Part shown: piece after piece, positions 1-10,600 of the stretch
Layout of the letters: each line of letters starts with the position of its first letter
Position numbering within the stretch: the stretch's first letter is position 1
Assembly (NCBI RefSeq): GCF_963678635.1
Contig: NC_087070.1
Location: 28,930,048-28,994,047, forward strand
DNA length: 64,000 nt
From: Symsagittifera roscoffensis
Lineage: Eukaryota > Xenacoelomorpha > Acoela > Convolutidae
Direction: 5' to 3'
The notes under the pieces: model-generated
What the model was told of the DNA's origin: nothing
Seen by the model: the letters and a program-made list of their open reading frames with translations, nothing else
The model's database searches: none
Translations under genes and position numbers: made by a program

Positions 1-135
1 ATGCACATAGTTGCGAAAACGTTTGAAATTTACTTTTTAGCAAGTGTAAGTTTAAAAAAATGAACACTTTAATTGCAGAATGCTAATTATTATTATTAAG
101 CAAGTGTAAGTCACACAACTTTTCTGGGTTGCATA
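1..135 (+). mobile_element. 3'-tail fragment of a Penelope-like element
   Basis: The first about 50 bases match the noncoding 3' tail found at about 4229, 6766, 8561 and 11996, so the window opens inside the end of another PLE copy. This copy reads TTGCGAAAACG where the others read TTGCAAAAACG. It then diverges into a short local repeat (AGCAAGTGTAAG occurs twice). Confidence 0.6.
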
Positions 136-1250
136 ATTATTTACAACTGCTCAAACTGTTTTCCCATTAAAGGGTCAGTATAAAAGCTTTTAATGATTTT
201 CATCAAAGTATAGGGAATTTTTACAGTCTTTTTTATCGATACGTAAAATATGTCAGATTTTTATTTGAGTTACCGAATTGTTTCATATTGTAGCATGTGC
301 CAGTCGGTCATATTTGGAAGTTTGACCTTGAGGAGCACGAACTACGTAATTTTGGGAGGAAATTTAATTTTTCAAAAATTCGATTGCAGCCTGTCATGCT
401 CAACTTTCTCGCGAACACTGAAAATCTCAGAAATAGAAGATCAGAACATCTGATTTACAATCGCGGTAAAGAACATCCGATTTACAATCGCGGGAAAGAG
501 CCGTCTTATCCTGAAATAGGAGAAGAAACGATTGCGAAAGAAGAATACGATTATTCGAGCTGAACTAGAGTGAACCCTCAGTGGAAAGGTGGACAGCTGG
601 GGTGTCCCAATGGTTCAGACCAAAACTTCAATTCTTGAGTCAAAACTTATTTTTCTTGTTGAAATTAATTAGTATAAAACCTCTCAAGTTATCATACTTA
701 ATTCTCGAGTTGCTTACTGATATAGTTACTCCAATTCTTGAGTGTGCTGATATGTGAGTAACCAATTTAGTTTTCTCGAGTGTGTTTTATGATTGTTATG
801 TTGGGGTAAGGAGAGTTTTAGGTTGATCCATCCGAAATGGATCAAAGTTCCACTGTCTAATAAAAAGTAACTGTGCGGATTGTTCTGACCCTGTTTTTAA
901 CGGCGTCCGTGTATTTTGGGTATTTTGAGTCCTAAGTATGGGGACATTCTTATTTTCTAGAGTGGGGGGTATTTTGGTAGTGGCCTTTAAGCTGTAACGG
1001 GTTTTTAGTCTCATGTCGCAAGCGAACCGAATTGGCTCCGACCGTTTTGAGGTAGAAAAACACGAGAGATAGCGTCCCTGACTCTTAAGCCAATGGTTAT
1101 AGGGCCTATTCTTCTTAAGCCTCATATGTGACCGAAGTAGGCGACTGTTACAGCAGTTAGCGCCCTGTTCCACAGCATCAACACCCTTAGCACATGTGAG
1201 AAAAAGCAATACGAGAGCCTTGTTACAGCAATTCCTGGCCTATCCCTTAA
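136..1250. other. Unassigned spacer with a 27-bp tandem duplication
   Basis: I see no recognisable gene. Positions 444-470 and 471-497 are a near-exact 27-bp tandem duplication that translates in frame as two nine-residue repeats (EHLIYNRGK, EHPIYNRGK) within a short plus-strand reading frame (297-563). Positions 296-318 carry a piece of the RT/nuclease element 3' tail (CCAGTCGGTCATAT). Positions 600-790 repeat the word TTCTCGAGT or TTCTTGAGT. A 137-codon minus-strand frame at 796-1209 has no recognisable domain. Confidence 0.4.
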
Positions 1251-1419
1251 TGACAACTTGCTGACCAAAGAAACAACCTCCGACGATTACCGGAGACAGT
1301 CCACTGAAGAAGAAAAAGAGAGGGGTGAGAAGAGTCTGATTTGTTTTGCTTTGTGCCTTGTGAGTTTCATTACTCGTGGCCTGCAAAACAATGACCACAG
1401 TGTTTTGCTTGCTGTTTGG

Positions 1420-3951
1420 CTCAGACAAATTTTAAAAAGAAAAATAACTTGGAAAATTGTGTTAGACTATTTAAAATTCTTTAAAACAATTCAAGTATCT
1501 GTACATAGACTGATATTTCTGAGAAAATGTCTGAAAAACGATCTAATACCGGCTTTATTGAAGTTTAGGGTCCTCGAGAACGAGATTTTTTGGACCAAGC
1601 TGTGCACAACTACTAAGGACTGAAAATTCTTGAGCAAATAAGGATAGGAAAAGGTACGAGGAGATGCTAATAAAAGAAAGATCACTGGTGCAAAAAGAAA
1701 CTGACGAGCAGTAGTGGTCATCCATTTTCCGCTTCCTGAGGCGTCAAGTTGAGGCAAGCTTAATTACAACATCAGAAAACCACAGAAAAATGTTAGGAAA
1801 ATTGTACGAGAGACAAAGTAAACCTCTTGGGGGAGAAATGAGCGATCAATTAAGGTACTTGATAACATTGAACTGCCTGGTTGGGTATATGAAGTGCTAT
1901 CAATGGGCCCGAAGCATCCATTAGAAACCAATTTAACGAAACACACTTTTTGGCGGAAAGCGAACTTTTTCTCTCACAATTGAAAAATCAAAAAACATTT
2001 GGTGAAACGCTATGTGAAAAAGAAACCGCGGCAAAAGAATATGCAAAAAACGTAAGGCAAACCCCAAGAGACAAAACCAATGAAAAAACGAGGGAATAAC
2101 TTGAGGAAAATGGGTTGCTGGCTGTGACTTTTGATAAGGGGGTTGATTTTAGCATAATAAGGAAAAAAACGTATGAATCAAAGCTGGAATCCTTGTCGCA
2201 ATCTGGTCATTTTGTGAAAAAAGATGCAACCACTGATGAGGTTGTACTGAAAAATGAAAAGGAGTTTAACTAAGAATTACTAGCCATGAACAAAAGAGAC
2301 CAGATAAGCGATCAGTTATTTTCTAAGATGAGGTCAACAGGGGGGGGGGGGCAACCCGCCCGTTTCTACGGTTTAACTAAAGTAGACAAGGCTGACACAC
2401 CCCTACGACTAGTACTATCACTTCCAGGCAGCTCATATGAGAATCTTAACAAAATACTTGCAAAGTTTTTTGATATCATCGATGGAGCCATTATAGAAAT
2501 CAATACTAAAGAGGCCAGAGAAACAATTGAAAACATTGCTCTAGATCCGGATGAAACCATAATATCTCTTGATTTGAAAAGTTTGTATACCAACGTTCCC
2601 CAGAAGGAGGCAATTGAAATTGCTCTACAGAAGCTGTACAGTCAGGAGTCTCCTCCTGAAATTCAAAGAGCAACCATACTTTTGAATAAGGCAGTCAGCA
2701 AAGTGTATTTCAAGTGTAATGATTCATGGTATGTACAAGTTGACGGTTTAGCAATGGGCGCGTCCCTCGCTGTAATTCTGGCAAATTTATAGCTAAAAGA
2801 GTACGAGTTTGCTCTAAGACAAGAAATACCGGTGGGAACGGAGATACACCAAATTGAGGACAAAAACGGGTTGTGCCCAAGTTGCAGCAGGAAAGTCACC
2901 TAGAGATCAAAGGGGAATGAATGCGAGAGTTGCCGAAACTGGTATCATCTAAAATGCGGAAAAATATCTGATGATGTATACGCATCAATAAACGAGATAG
3001 TCTGGTACTGTGAAAGTTACTGCCGAGCTAAGAACAAGGAGAAGGATACTCCCCAGGTGAAATTGTTCCTCAGGTATGTGGATGACATTGTTAAAACAGT
3101 CAGAGGGAGCCAAGTTGTCTTCTCGATGCCGCCAATCCTCTTCATCAAAACCTGCACTTCACTCTAGAGAAAACTAATTCGGAGGGGAATTTGCCGTTAC
3201 TGGATTTGAACATAAATGTATCGCAGGGTAGGCGTGTAACTTGCAGTTGGTATCAAAAACCAACAGATACAGAGACTATACTGAAATATAAAAACTGCGC
3301 CCCAACTCAAAAGAGTACATGTAGCTGGGAGCAATTTGATTATGCCATGGAAACTAATAGGGCGCAATGGCTGACAAATCAGTACCCTGAAAATTGGTCC
3401 GCAAAGGTGGCTTCAGAGGCCCTGTGCAAGATCATCGAGGGCAAGGGCAAGCCCCTGGATAGTGAGAGGTGTTTGTCAAATCACTCACCAAAGGATGTGA
3501 AGCATCCAATGCTGTTGGTGTAATATAGATGTAACCAGAGCCAATATTTTGCTAACAGGTTACGAAAAGTAACTAACGTTCAAGTGGTTTTCACCATAAG
3601 AAAACTAGAATCATGTTTACCATCACTGAGGTCAGCATTTACTAATGACCGCAAGTCAAGAGTGGTTTATAAACTGTCATGTAGTGCATGCACTTCCACC
3701 TATGTCGGACAAACTGTTCGACATTTGACCACTAGAATTGAGGAACATGAGAAAGCAGACTCACTGGTAGGTCTCCACCTTCAGTAATGCCAATTTGAGG
3801 GAAATAGCGCAGATCTTAGTTGGAAAATTATAGATTGGTAAAACAACCAAACAAAATTGTCAACACTAGAGGCAATACATATCAAGAAAGAGAAACCGGG
3901 CTTCAACACGCGCGATGAGTTTAGGAGCTGGGAGTTAACACTGAAACTTTA
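1420..3951 (+). pseudogene. PLE polyprotein: RT + PHD finger + GIY-YIG endonuclease (copy 1)
   Basis: PLE proteins copy RNA into DNA and cut the target with a GIY-YIG nuclease. Seen here: the RT core starts near GGGGQPARFYGLTKV at about 2340, with LDLKSLYTNVP (motif A region, about 2570) and VDGLAMGASLAV (motif B, about 2740). A C4HC3 PHD-like finger follows at about 2870-3020 (CPSC, CESC, WYHLKC, WYCES), then FLRYVDDIV (motif C, about 3070). The GIY-YIG motif is STYVGQTVRHLTTR at about 3695. Breaks: TAA in place of a sense codon at about 2271, a stop after GASLAVILANL at 2790, a TAG just after the first finger cysteines, frameshifts near 3115 and 3310, and TAA at 3785. Frames change at least five times, so this is a pseudogene. 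The family call is secure. Confidence 0.85.
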
Positions 3952-4436
3952 GTCCCAAAATATTTTTGGTTTTGTTATTTAAAACGTACATGTCTAAATC
4001 GAAATTATGACTCAGAAATCTTCCAGACAAATTAATTTAAAATTGTTTAATTATTTTTAGAGGTTAAAAGTTTTTTAATCTTAATAGTAATTTAGAGGTC
4101 AACCGTGATTGGCTAATTTTTTAACATGATGGTTTAGAACCAAATTGCATGTGAAATATTGTGAATAACATTTGTAAATTGATATTTTGTTGTCATTTAC
4201 ATTCGTTTTTTGTAAAAATCCTGACAATGCACATAGTTGCAAAAACGTTTGAAATTTAATTTTCAGCAAAAGTTTCTTTTTTTTACAAAATAATTTTTAA
4301 AAAGGTTAGAAATTTAACATCAAATAAACATTAAATTGTTTCTATGTTATTTTTCTATAGGTTGCCATTAAAGGATCTTCACAAAAAAACAGATAGAAAG
4401 ATTTCCTGAAACAAAAATTTTATTGTTTTTTAAGTC
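3952..4436 (+). repeat. PLE 3' noncoding tail, copy 1
   Basis: AT-rich tail after the terminal ELTLKL-stop. It is shared at high identity with 6490-6972, 8287-8769 and 11730-12190. PLE copies are often arranged in tandem so that the tail of one copy acts as a pseudo-LTR for the next, which fits this layout. It carries the hammerhead-like segment listed separately. Confidence 0.75.
4206..4290 (+). ncRNA. Possible degenerate hammerhead ribozyme in PLE tail (copy 1)
   Basis: Seen: TTTTGTAAAAA (stem I strand), CTGACAA, GCA-CATAGT-TGC (3-bp stem II), AAAA, a stem III candidate, then TTTTTACAAAA, which pairs with the first strand. Hammerheads need CTGANGA and GAAA. This copy has A for G at CTGACAA and A for G in the GAAA box, so it is probably inactive. 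PLE pseudo-LTRs are known to encode hammerheads. Confidence 0.35.
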
Positions 4437-4504
4437 AAGAGTTTCATAAGTCGAAAAGAGCAGCTTCTGGCCGCACATTTTTGGCTGCACTTCTTATCTC
4501 ACAA

Positions 4505-6490
4505 TTCTCTCACAATTGAAAAATCAAAAAACATTTGGTGAAGCGTTATGTGAAAAAGAAACCGCGACAAAAGCATATGCAAAAAACGTAAGGCAAACCC
4601 CAAGAGACAAAGCCAATGAAAAAACGAGGGAATAATTTGAAGAAAATTGGTTGCTGGCTGTGACTTTTGATAAGGGGGTTGATTTTTGCATAATGAGGAA
4701 ATAAACCAATGAATCAAAGCTGGAATCCTTGTCGCAATCTGGTCACTTTGTGAAAAAAGATGCAACCACTGATGAGGTTGTACTGAAAAATGAGAAGGAA
4801 TTTAACTAAGAATTACTAGCCATGAACAAAAGAGACGAGATAAGCGATCAGTTATATTCTAAGACTAGGTCAACAGGGGGGGGGGGGCAACCCTCCCATT
4901 TCTACGGTTTAACTAAGGTACACAAGGCTGAGACACCCCTACGACCAGTACTATCACTTCCAGGCAGCTCGTATGAGAATCTTAACAAAATACTTGCAAA
5001 GTTTTTTGACAACATCGATGGAGCCAACATAGAAATTAATACTAAAGAGGCCATAGAAACAATTGAAAACATTGCTCTAGATCCGTATGAAACCATAAAA
5101 TCTCTTGATGTGAAAAGTTTGTACACCAACGTTACCCAGAATGAGGCAATTGAAATTGCTCTACAGAAGCTGTACAGCCAGGAGTCTCCTCCTGAAATTC
5201 AAAGAGCAACCATACTTTTGAATATGGCGGTCAGCAAAGTGTATTTCAAGTGTAATGATTCATGGTATGTACAAATTGATGGTTTAGCAATGGGCGCGTC
5301 CCTCGCTGTAATTCTGGCAGTTTCATGGCTGAAAGAGTACGAGTTTGCTCTAAGACAAGAAATACCGGTGGAAACGGAGATACACCAAATTAAGGACAAA
5401 AACGGGTTGTGAACATGTTGCTGCAGGAAAGTCACCTATAGATCAAAGGGGGTTGAATGCGAGAGTTGCCGAAACTGGTATCATCTAAAATGTGGAAAAA
5501 TATCTGATGACGTATACGCATCAATAACCGAGATTGTCTGGTACTGTGAAAGCTGCTGCCGAGCTAAGAACAAGGACAAGGTTACTCCCCAGGTGAAATT
5601 GTTCCTCAGGTATGTGGATGACATTGTTAAAACAGTCAGAGGGGAGCCAAGTTGTCTTCTCGATGCCGTCAATTCTCTTCATCGAAACCTGCAGTTCACT
5701 CTAGAGAAAACTAATTCGGAGGGGATGTTGCCGTTCCTGGATTTGAACATAAATGTATCGCAGGGTAGGCGTGTAACTTGCAGTTGGCATCAAAAAACAA
5801 CAGATACAGAGACTATACTGAAATAAAGAAGCTGCGCCCCAACTCAAAAGAGTACATGTAGCTGGGAGCAATGTGATAACGCCATGGAAACTAATAGGGC
5901 GCAATGGCTGATAAATCTGTACCCTGAAAATCGGTCCGCAAAGGTGGCTTCAGAGGCCTTGTGCAAGATCATCGAGGGCAAGGGCAAGCCCCTGGATAGT
6001 GAGAGGTGTTTGTCAAATCACTCACCAAAGGACGTGAAGCATCCAATGCTGTTGGTGTAGTATAGATGTAATCAGAGCCAATATTTTGCTAACAGGTTAC
6101 GAAAATTAACTAACGTTCAGATGGTTTTCACCACAAGAAAACTAGAATTATGTTTACCATCACTGAGGTAAGCATTTACTAATGACCTCAAGTCAAGAGT
6201 GGTTTATAAACTGTCATGTAGTGGATGCAATTCCACCTATGTCGGACAAACTGTTCGCCATTTGACCACTAGAATTGAGGAACATGTGAAAGCAGACTCA
6301 CCGGTAGGCCTCCACCTTCAGTAATGCCAATTTGAGGGAAATAGCGCAGATCTTAGTTGGAAAATTATAGATTGGTAAAACAACCAAACAAAATTGTCAA
6401 CACTAGAGGCAATACATATCAAGAAAGAGAAACCGGGCTTCAACACGCGCGATGAGTTTAGGAGCTGGGAGTTAACACTGAAACTTTAGT
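4505..6490 (+). pseudogene. PLE RT + PHD finger + GIY-YIG (copy 2)
   Basis: The same domain order as copy 1 with fewer breaks. RT motif A region LDVKSLYTNV is at about 5105 and motif B region GLAMGASLAVILAVSW at about 5282. The PHD-like finger at about 5400-5575 has its first cysteine codon changed to TGA (ends the frame at 5412) but keeps CESC, WYHLKC and WYCESCC. FLRYVDDIV is at about 5602. A long clean stretch (5593-5826) covers YVDD to LPFLDLNI. The GIY-YIG motif STYVGQTVRHLTTR is at about 6233. Further breaks: TAA at 5824, TAG and TAA near 6057 and 6170, TAA at 6322. Nonfunctional. Confidence 0.85.
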
Positions 6491-6972
6491 CCCAAAATAT
6501 TTTTGGTTTTGTTATTTAAAACGTACATGTCTAAATCGAAATTATGACTCAGAAATCTTGCAGACAAATTAATTTAAAATTGTTTAATTATTTTTAGAGG
6601 TTAAAAGTTTTTTAATCTTAATAGTAATTTAGAGGTCAACCGTGATTGGCTAATTTTTTAACATGATGGTTTAGAACCAAATTGCATGTGAAATATTGTG
6701 AATAACATTTGTAAATTGATATTTTGTTGTCATTTACATTCGTTTTTTGTAAAAATCCTGACAATGCACATAGTTGCAAAAACGTTTGAAATTTAATTTT
6801 CAGCAAAAGTTTCTTTTTTTTACAAAATAATTTTTAAAAAGGTTAGAAATTTAACATCAAATAAACATTAAATTGTTTCTATGTTATTTTTCTATAGGTT
6901 GCCTTTAAAGGATCTTCACAAAAAAACAGATAGAAAGATTTCCTGAAACAAAAATTTTATTGTTTTTTAAGT
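6490..6972 (+). repeat. PLE 3' noncoding tail, copy 2
   Basis: Nearly base-for-base the same as 3952-4436, including the CTGACAA and GCA-CATAGT-TGC segment (about 6742-6826). The near identity over noncoding sequence argues for recent duplication of the whole unit. Confidence 0.75.
6742..6826 (+). ncRNA. Possible degenerate hammerhead ribozyme in PLE tail (copy 2)
   Basis: The same fold as the copy at 4206-4290, with the same two non-canonical core positions (CTGACAA; AAAA for GAAA). Confidence 0.3.
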
Positions 6973-7040
6973 CAAGAGTTTCATAAGTCGAAAAGAGCAG
7001 CTTCTGGCCGCACATTTTTGGCTGCACTTCTTATCTCACA

Positions 7041-8287
7041 ATTCTCTCACAATTGAAAAATCAAAAAACATTTGGTGAAGCGTTATGTGAAAAAGAAACC
7101 GCGACAAAAGCATATGCAAAAAACGTAAGGCAAACCCCAAGAGACAAAGCCAATGAAAAAACGAGGGAATAATTTGAAGAAAATTGGTTGCTGGCTGTGA
7201 CTTTTGATAAGGGGGTTGATTTTTGCATAATGAGGAAATAAACCAATGAATCAAAGCTGGAATCCTTGTCGCAATCTGGTAACTTTGTGAAAAAAGATGC
7301 AACCACTGATGAGGTTGTACTGAAAAATGAGAAGGAATTTAACTAAGAATTACTAGCCATGAACAAAAGAGACGAGATAAGCGATCAGTTATATTCTAAG
7401 ACTAGGTCAACAGGGGGGGGGGGCAACCCTCCCATTTCTACGGTTTAACTAAGGTACACAAGGCTGAGACACCCCTACGACCAGTACTATCACTTCCAGG
7501 CAGCTCGTATGAGAATCTTAACAAAATACTTGCAAAGTTTTTTGACAACATCGATGGAGCCAACATAGAAATTAATACTAAAGAGGCCATAGAAACAATT
7601 GAAAACATTGCTCTAGATCCGTATGAAACCATAAAATCTCTTGATGTGAAAAGTTTGTACACCAACGTTACCCAGAATGAGGCAATTGAAATTGCTCTAC
7701 AGAAGCTGTACAGCCAGGAGTCTCCTCCTGAAATTCAAAGAGCAACCATACTTTTGAATATGGCGGTCAGCAAAGTGTATTTCAAGTGTAATGATTCATG
7801 GTATGTACAAATTGATGGTTTAGCAATGGGCGCGTCCCTCGCTGTAATTCTGGCAGTTTCATGGCTGAAAGAGTACGAGTTTGCTCTAAGACAAGAAATA
7901 CCGGTGGAAACGGAGATACACCAAATTAAGGACAAAAACGGGTTGTGAACATGTTGCTGCAGGAAAGTCACCTATAGATCAAAGGGGGTTGAATGCGAGA
8001 GTTGCCGAAGTTGGTATCATCTAAAATGCGGAAAAATATCTGATGACGTATACGCATCAATAACCGAGATTGTCTGGTACTGTGAAAGCTGCTGCCGAGC
8101 TAAGAACAAGGAGAAGGTTACTCCCCAGGTGAAATTGTTCCTCAGGTTCTTAGTTGGAAAATTATAGATTGGTAAAACAACCAAACAAAATTGTCAACAC
8201 TAGAGGCAATACATATCAAGAAAGAGAAACCGGGCTTCAACACGCGCGATGAGTTTAGGAGCTGGGAGTTAACACTGAAACTTTAGT
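7041..8287 (+). pseudogene. PLE RT + PHD finger, palm and endonuclease deleted (copy 3)
   Basis: Contains the finger and part of the palm of the RT. A one-base loss in the G tract near 7413 puts the RT start out of frame with what follows. The clean frame is 7646-7948 (LYTNVTQNEAIEIAL to the stop in the PHD finger). It carries the same TGA in the first finger cysteine codon as copy 2. CESC, WYHLKC and WYCESCC remain at about 7995-8100. No motif C and no GIY-YIG domain remain because of the deletion at about 8145. Confidence 0.8.
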
Positions 8288-8536
8288 CCCAAAATATTTT
8301 TGGTTTTGTTATTTAAAACGTACATGTCTATATCGAAATTATGACTCAGAAATCTTCCAGACAAATTAATTTAAAATTGTTTAATTATTTTTAGAGGTCA
8401 AAAGTTTTTTAAATTAATAGTAATTTAGAGGTCAACCGTGATTGGCTAACTTTTTAACATGTTGGTTTAGAACCAAATTGCATGTGAAATATTTTAAATA
8501 AAATTTGTAAATTGATGTTTTGTTGTCATTTAGATT

Positions 8537-8624
8537 CGTTTTTTGTAAAAAACCTGACGATGCACATAGTTGCAAAAAGGTTTGAAATTTAATTTTCAGC
8601 AAAAGTTTCTTTTTTTTACAAAAT
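8537..8624 (+). ncRNA. Possible hammerhead ribozyme in PLE tail (copy 3, best core)
   Basis: This copy has a canonical CTGACGA at 8554-8560, followed by GCA-CATAGT-TGC. TTTTTTGTAAAAAAC upstream pairs with TTTTTTTACAAAA downstream as stem I. The box after stem II is AAAA rather than GAAA. Stem III is poorly defined by eye. Confidence 0.38.
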
Positions 8625-8769
8625 GATTTTTAAAATGGTTAGAAATTTAACATCAATAAACATTAAATTGTTTCCATGTTGTTTTTCCATAGGTTGCCAT
8701 TGAAGGATCTTCACGAAAAAGGGATAGAAAAGTTTCGTGAAACATAAATTTCATTGTCTTGTAAGTCAA

Positions 8770-10135
8770 ACTGCTGCTGTTTATGTTTGAATTTGCAGAT
8801 TTAGAACATGACAAGATTACTTAAAAAACTTTCCAAGATCGCGAAAACATCACCACAAAACGTGTACTCCTGTATCACCAAAGACATAAAAGAAAAATTA
8901 TCCGTTTCAGCTAGAACTACCCCGCATGCCACAGAAAAAATGCAGGCTAGCGAGAAGAAAATGCAGGAAAATCTCAATTCAAACTAAATTGTAAAGATAA
9001 TATTAGCCATCAACTTAGAGACATCGCTTCTTTGCCACTGAAAATGGGTGGTCTAAATATCAAACTACCTTCTGAGTATGAGAATTTTTTAGAATGGTCA
9101 ATTAAAACATCGTCATTCTTAAACACATACGACCCATTAGCAGCTGTATCTGGGCAAAAAAACATCCATACAAAAATTTAAACACTTAAAACTGAAAGAA
9201 CAAACCAAAAGAGAACTAACATTTTGAACAACTTGAGCGAAAATGAAAAATACGCACTTGAGCTCGCCTCCGAAAAAGGAGCCTCAAACTGGTTAAATGC
9301 ACTGCCTCTTAGCAGTTATCATCTTAACCTGAATAAAGCCGAATTCCGGGATGGAATTTATCTCAGATATGGATGGGAACCAACCAACATTCCACTCACA
9401 TGTACATATGGTCAATCTTTCGACCTTACCCACACACTTCACTGTGCAAAGGCTGAGTACATCCAGATGAGGCGGCATAACGAAAGCAGAGATACCTTTG
9501 CCATTCTCATGAGCGAGGTTTGCTTTGATGTTAAAATCGAACCGGAACTTCAGTCGTTGCAAGGCGAGAGCTGTGTCAGCAATTCAACCACAACTCAAGA
9601 AGACAGTCGACTAGATGTAAAATCAAATGGATTATGGGGCTCAAGGTTTAGTCGAACCTTCTTTGATGTCAAAGTCTTCAACCCGCACGCAAAAACTTCA
9701 CGAAGACTACTGAAAGACGCTATAAGTACCACGACACCAAAATACTCATAATACCAACAGAGAGTTTCATAAGTCGAAAAGAGCAGCTTCTGCCCGCACA
9801 TTTTTGGCTGCACTTCTGGTGCCGCACCAGCAGATACTCGGACAATGCAGCGCATAGCTGAAAAATTTAGTGAAAAAAGTGATGAAAACTACGCAGAAAC
9901 AATAAACTATATAAGATCTAAGACAAGCTTCAAGCTGCTCAGGAGCGCTATCCTTTTTATACGGGGTTGCAGATCGTAGATCAGTAAGAGCACAGTAAAA
10001 GAGTACAGTAGTATTCTCATATCTAATCTTGCTATGGGCTTTGGGCCAGTCGGTCATATGAAAGAAGAAGAAGCTTACCAGGTTTTGAGCATTCTCCAAA
10101 AAATTACAAAAAAAAACAAAGAATTAATTTGCTTA
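8770..10135 (+). pseudogene. C-terminal part of an RT element with PD-(D/E)XK-like nuclease (copy A)
   Basis: Not PLE. A thumb-like stretch (YSCITKDIKEKLS, about 8865) leads to LPLKMGGLNIKLPSEYENF (about 9035) and then a 175-codon frame at 9224-9751. That frame contains EKGASNWLNALPLS, a Cys/His cluster (CTYGQSFDLTHTLHCAKA), RLDVKSNGLWG and FFDVKVFNPHA. The Asp of RLD and the D-V-K of FFDVKV are spaced like a PD-(D/E)XK nuclease; that is inference. The same arrangement is common at the C-terminus of a retroelement family of aquatic animals. A stop at about 9180 and a frameshift at about 9720 break it. The frame resumes as a CTSGAAPADTRTMQRI-like stretch to an RGCRS-stop near 9980, followed by a 3' tail to 10135. 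Confidence 0.7.
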
Positions 10136-10255
10136 GAGAGATTGAATCATTTTGCTAGTGTGCTTCATGTTGATGTGTTATTACAAAATGAATTATAATT
10201 GAACAAAATCAAAAAACTGAGAATGTCAACCAAATATACATCAAAATTAAACTAT

Positions 10256-10600
10256 ATTCGTAGATTTTCTATATCCACAATCATTTTATCGTCTAGTTGT
10301 TTATTGTGTTTGTTTTGATCAATACTGCTTTTTGATAAAAAAAAACTATCGGCTCAGTTTTGTCAGTGTTTAGTTCTAGGTAAGCTTTTGCAACAGAGGA
10401 AAAGTTTCTGACAAGAATCTTGATGATGGGAAGAGCAAAAAAATATACTGATCAATGCAGAAAACTAAGTTATCGTCTGCATAATGCACTACATTGCAAA
10501 AATCGGGTAATTTTTTGCTTATATCATACAGTCGGAGGTTGAAAACGATAAACTTTTCCAAAGTACTCGAACTCGCCTTTCAAATACTCGAATGTAAATA
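10256..10600 (-). pseudogene. Non-LTR RT fragment (copy A)
   Basis: Minus-strand remains of an RT palm: LYDISKKLPDFCNVVHYADD (the YADD catalytic motif), then SSRFLSETFPLLQKL. Downstream pieces match the LNTDKTELIVF stretch of the copies at 13.7, 17.8 and 19.6 kb. It is a small piece with several stops. The ADD catalytic box after a LYDISK.LP.I.NVVLYA stretch is typical of jockey/CR1-like non-LTR elements. Confidence 0.6.

Larger units (their letters stand above)
1420..4436 (+). mobile_element. Penelope-like retroelement, copy 1 (longest, degenerate)
   Basis: This is the longest of four PLE copies. N-terminal coding remains start at about 1420 (a KIVLDYLKFFKTIQVS-like stretch, then KVLDNIELPGW at about 1848). 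RT, PHD finger, YVDD-type palm and GIY-YIG endonuclease follow in the order usual for PLEs. The noncoding tail runs from about 3952 to 4436. Copies 2 and 3 follow head to tail with about 2536-bp spacing. Several stops and frameshifts make it inactive. Confidence 0.85.
4437..6972 (+). mobile_element. Tandem PLE copy 2, 5'-truncated
   Basis: Head-to-tail second unit. It opens with about 55 bp (4437-4493) of RT/nuclease-element sequence identical in kind to 9758-9815. It then joins PLE coding sequence at TCTCACAATTG (about 4505), which lies some 500 bp inside copy 1, so the N-terminal region is missing. It is close in sequence to copy 3. It shares the CAGTAATGCC nonsense codon with copy 1 and a stop in the PHD finger with copy 3. 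Confidence 0.85.
6973..8769 (+). mobile_element. Tandem PLE copy 3 with internal deletion
   Basis: The third unit of the array starts with the same about 55-bp foreign piece as copy 2 (6973-7029). It follows copy 2 almost exactly until CTCAGG at about 8145, then jumps to TTCTTAGTTGGAAAATT. About 740 bp are lost, covering the YVDD motif and the whole GIY-YIG domain. It ends in its own tail (8287-8769), which differs slightly from the tails of copies 1 and 2. Confidence 0.85.

Noticed and set aside
796-1209. 137-codon minus-strand frame
   Set aside because: No domain, no splice or start support; the composition does not differ clearly from its surroundings, so I left it as unassigned.
2225-2265. 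CTGATGAGG inside the PLE coding region as a hammerhead core
   Set aside because: Lies in conserved coding sequence and no stem II or pairing outer stem can be formed.
4499-4765. Minus-strand frames opposite the PLE 5' part (also near 7036)
   Set aside because: Shadows of the plus-strand PLE reading frame; repeated only because the PLE unit is repeated.
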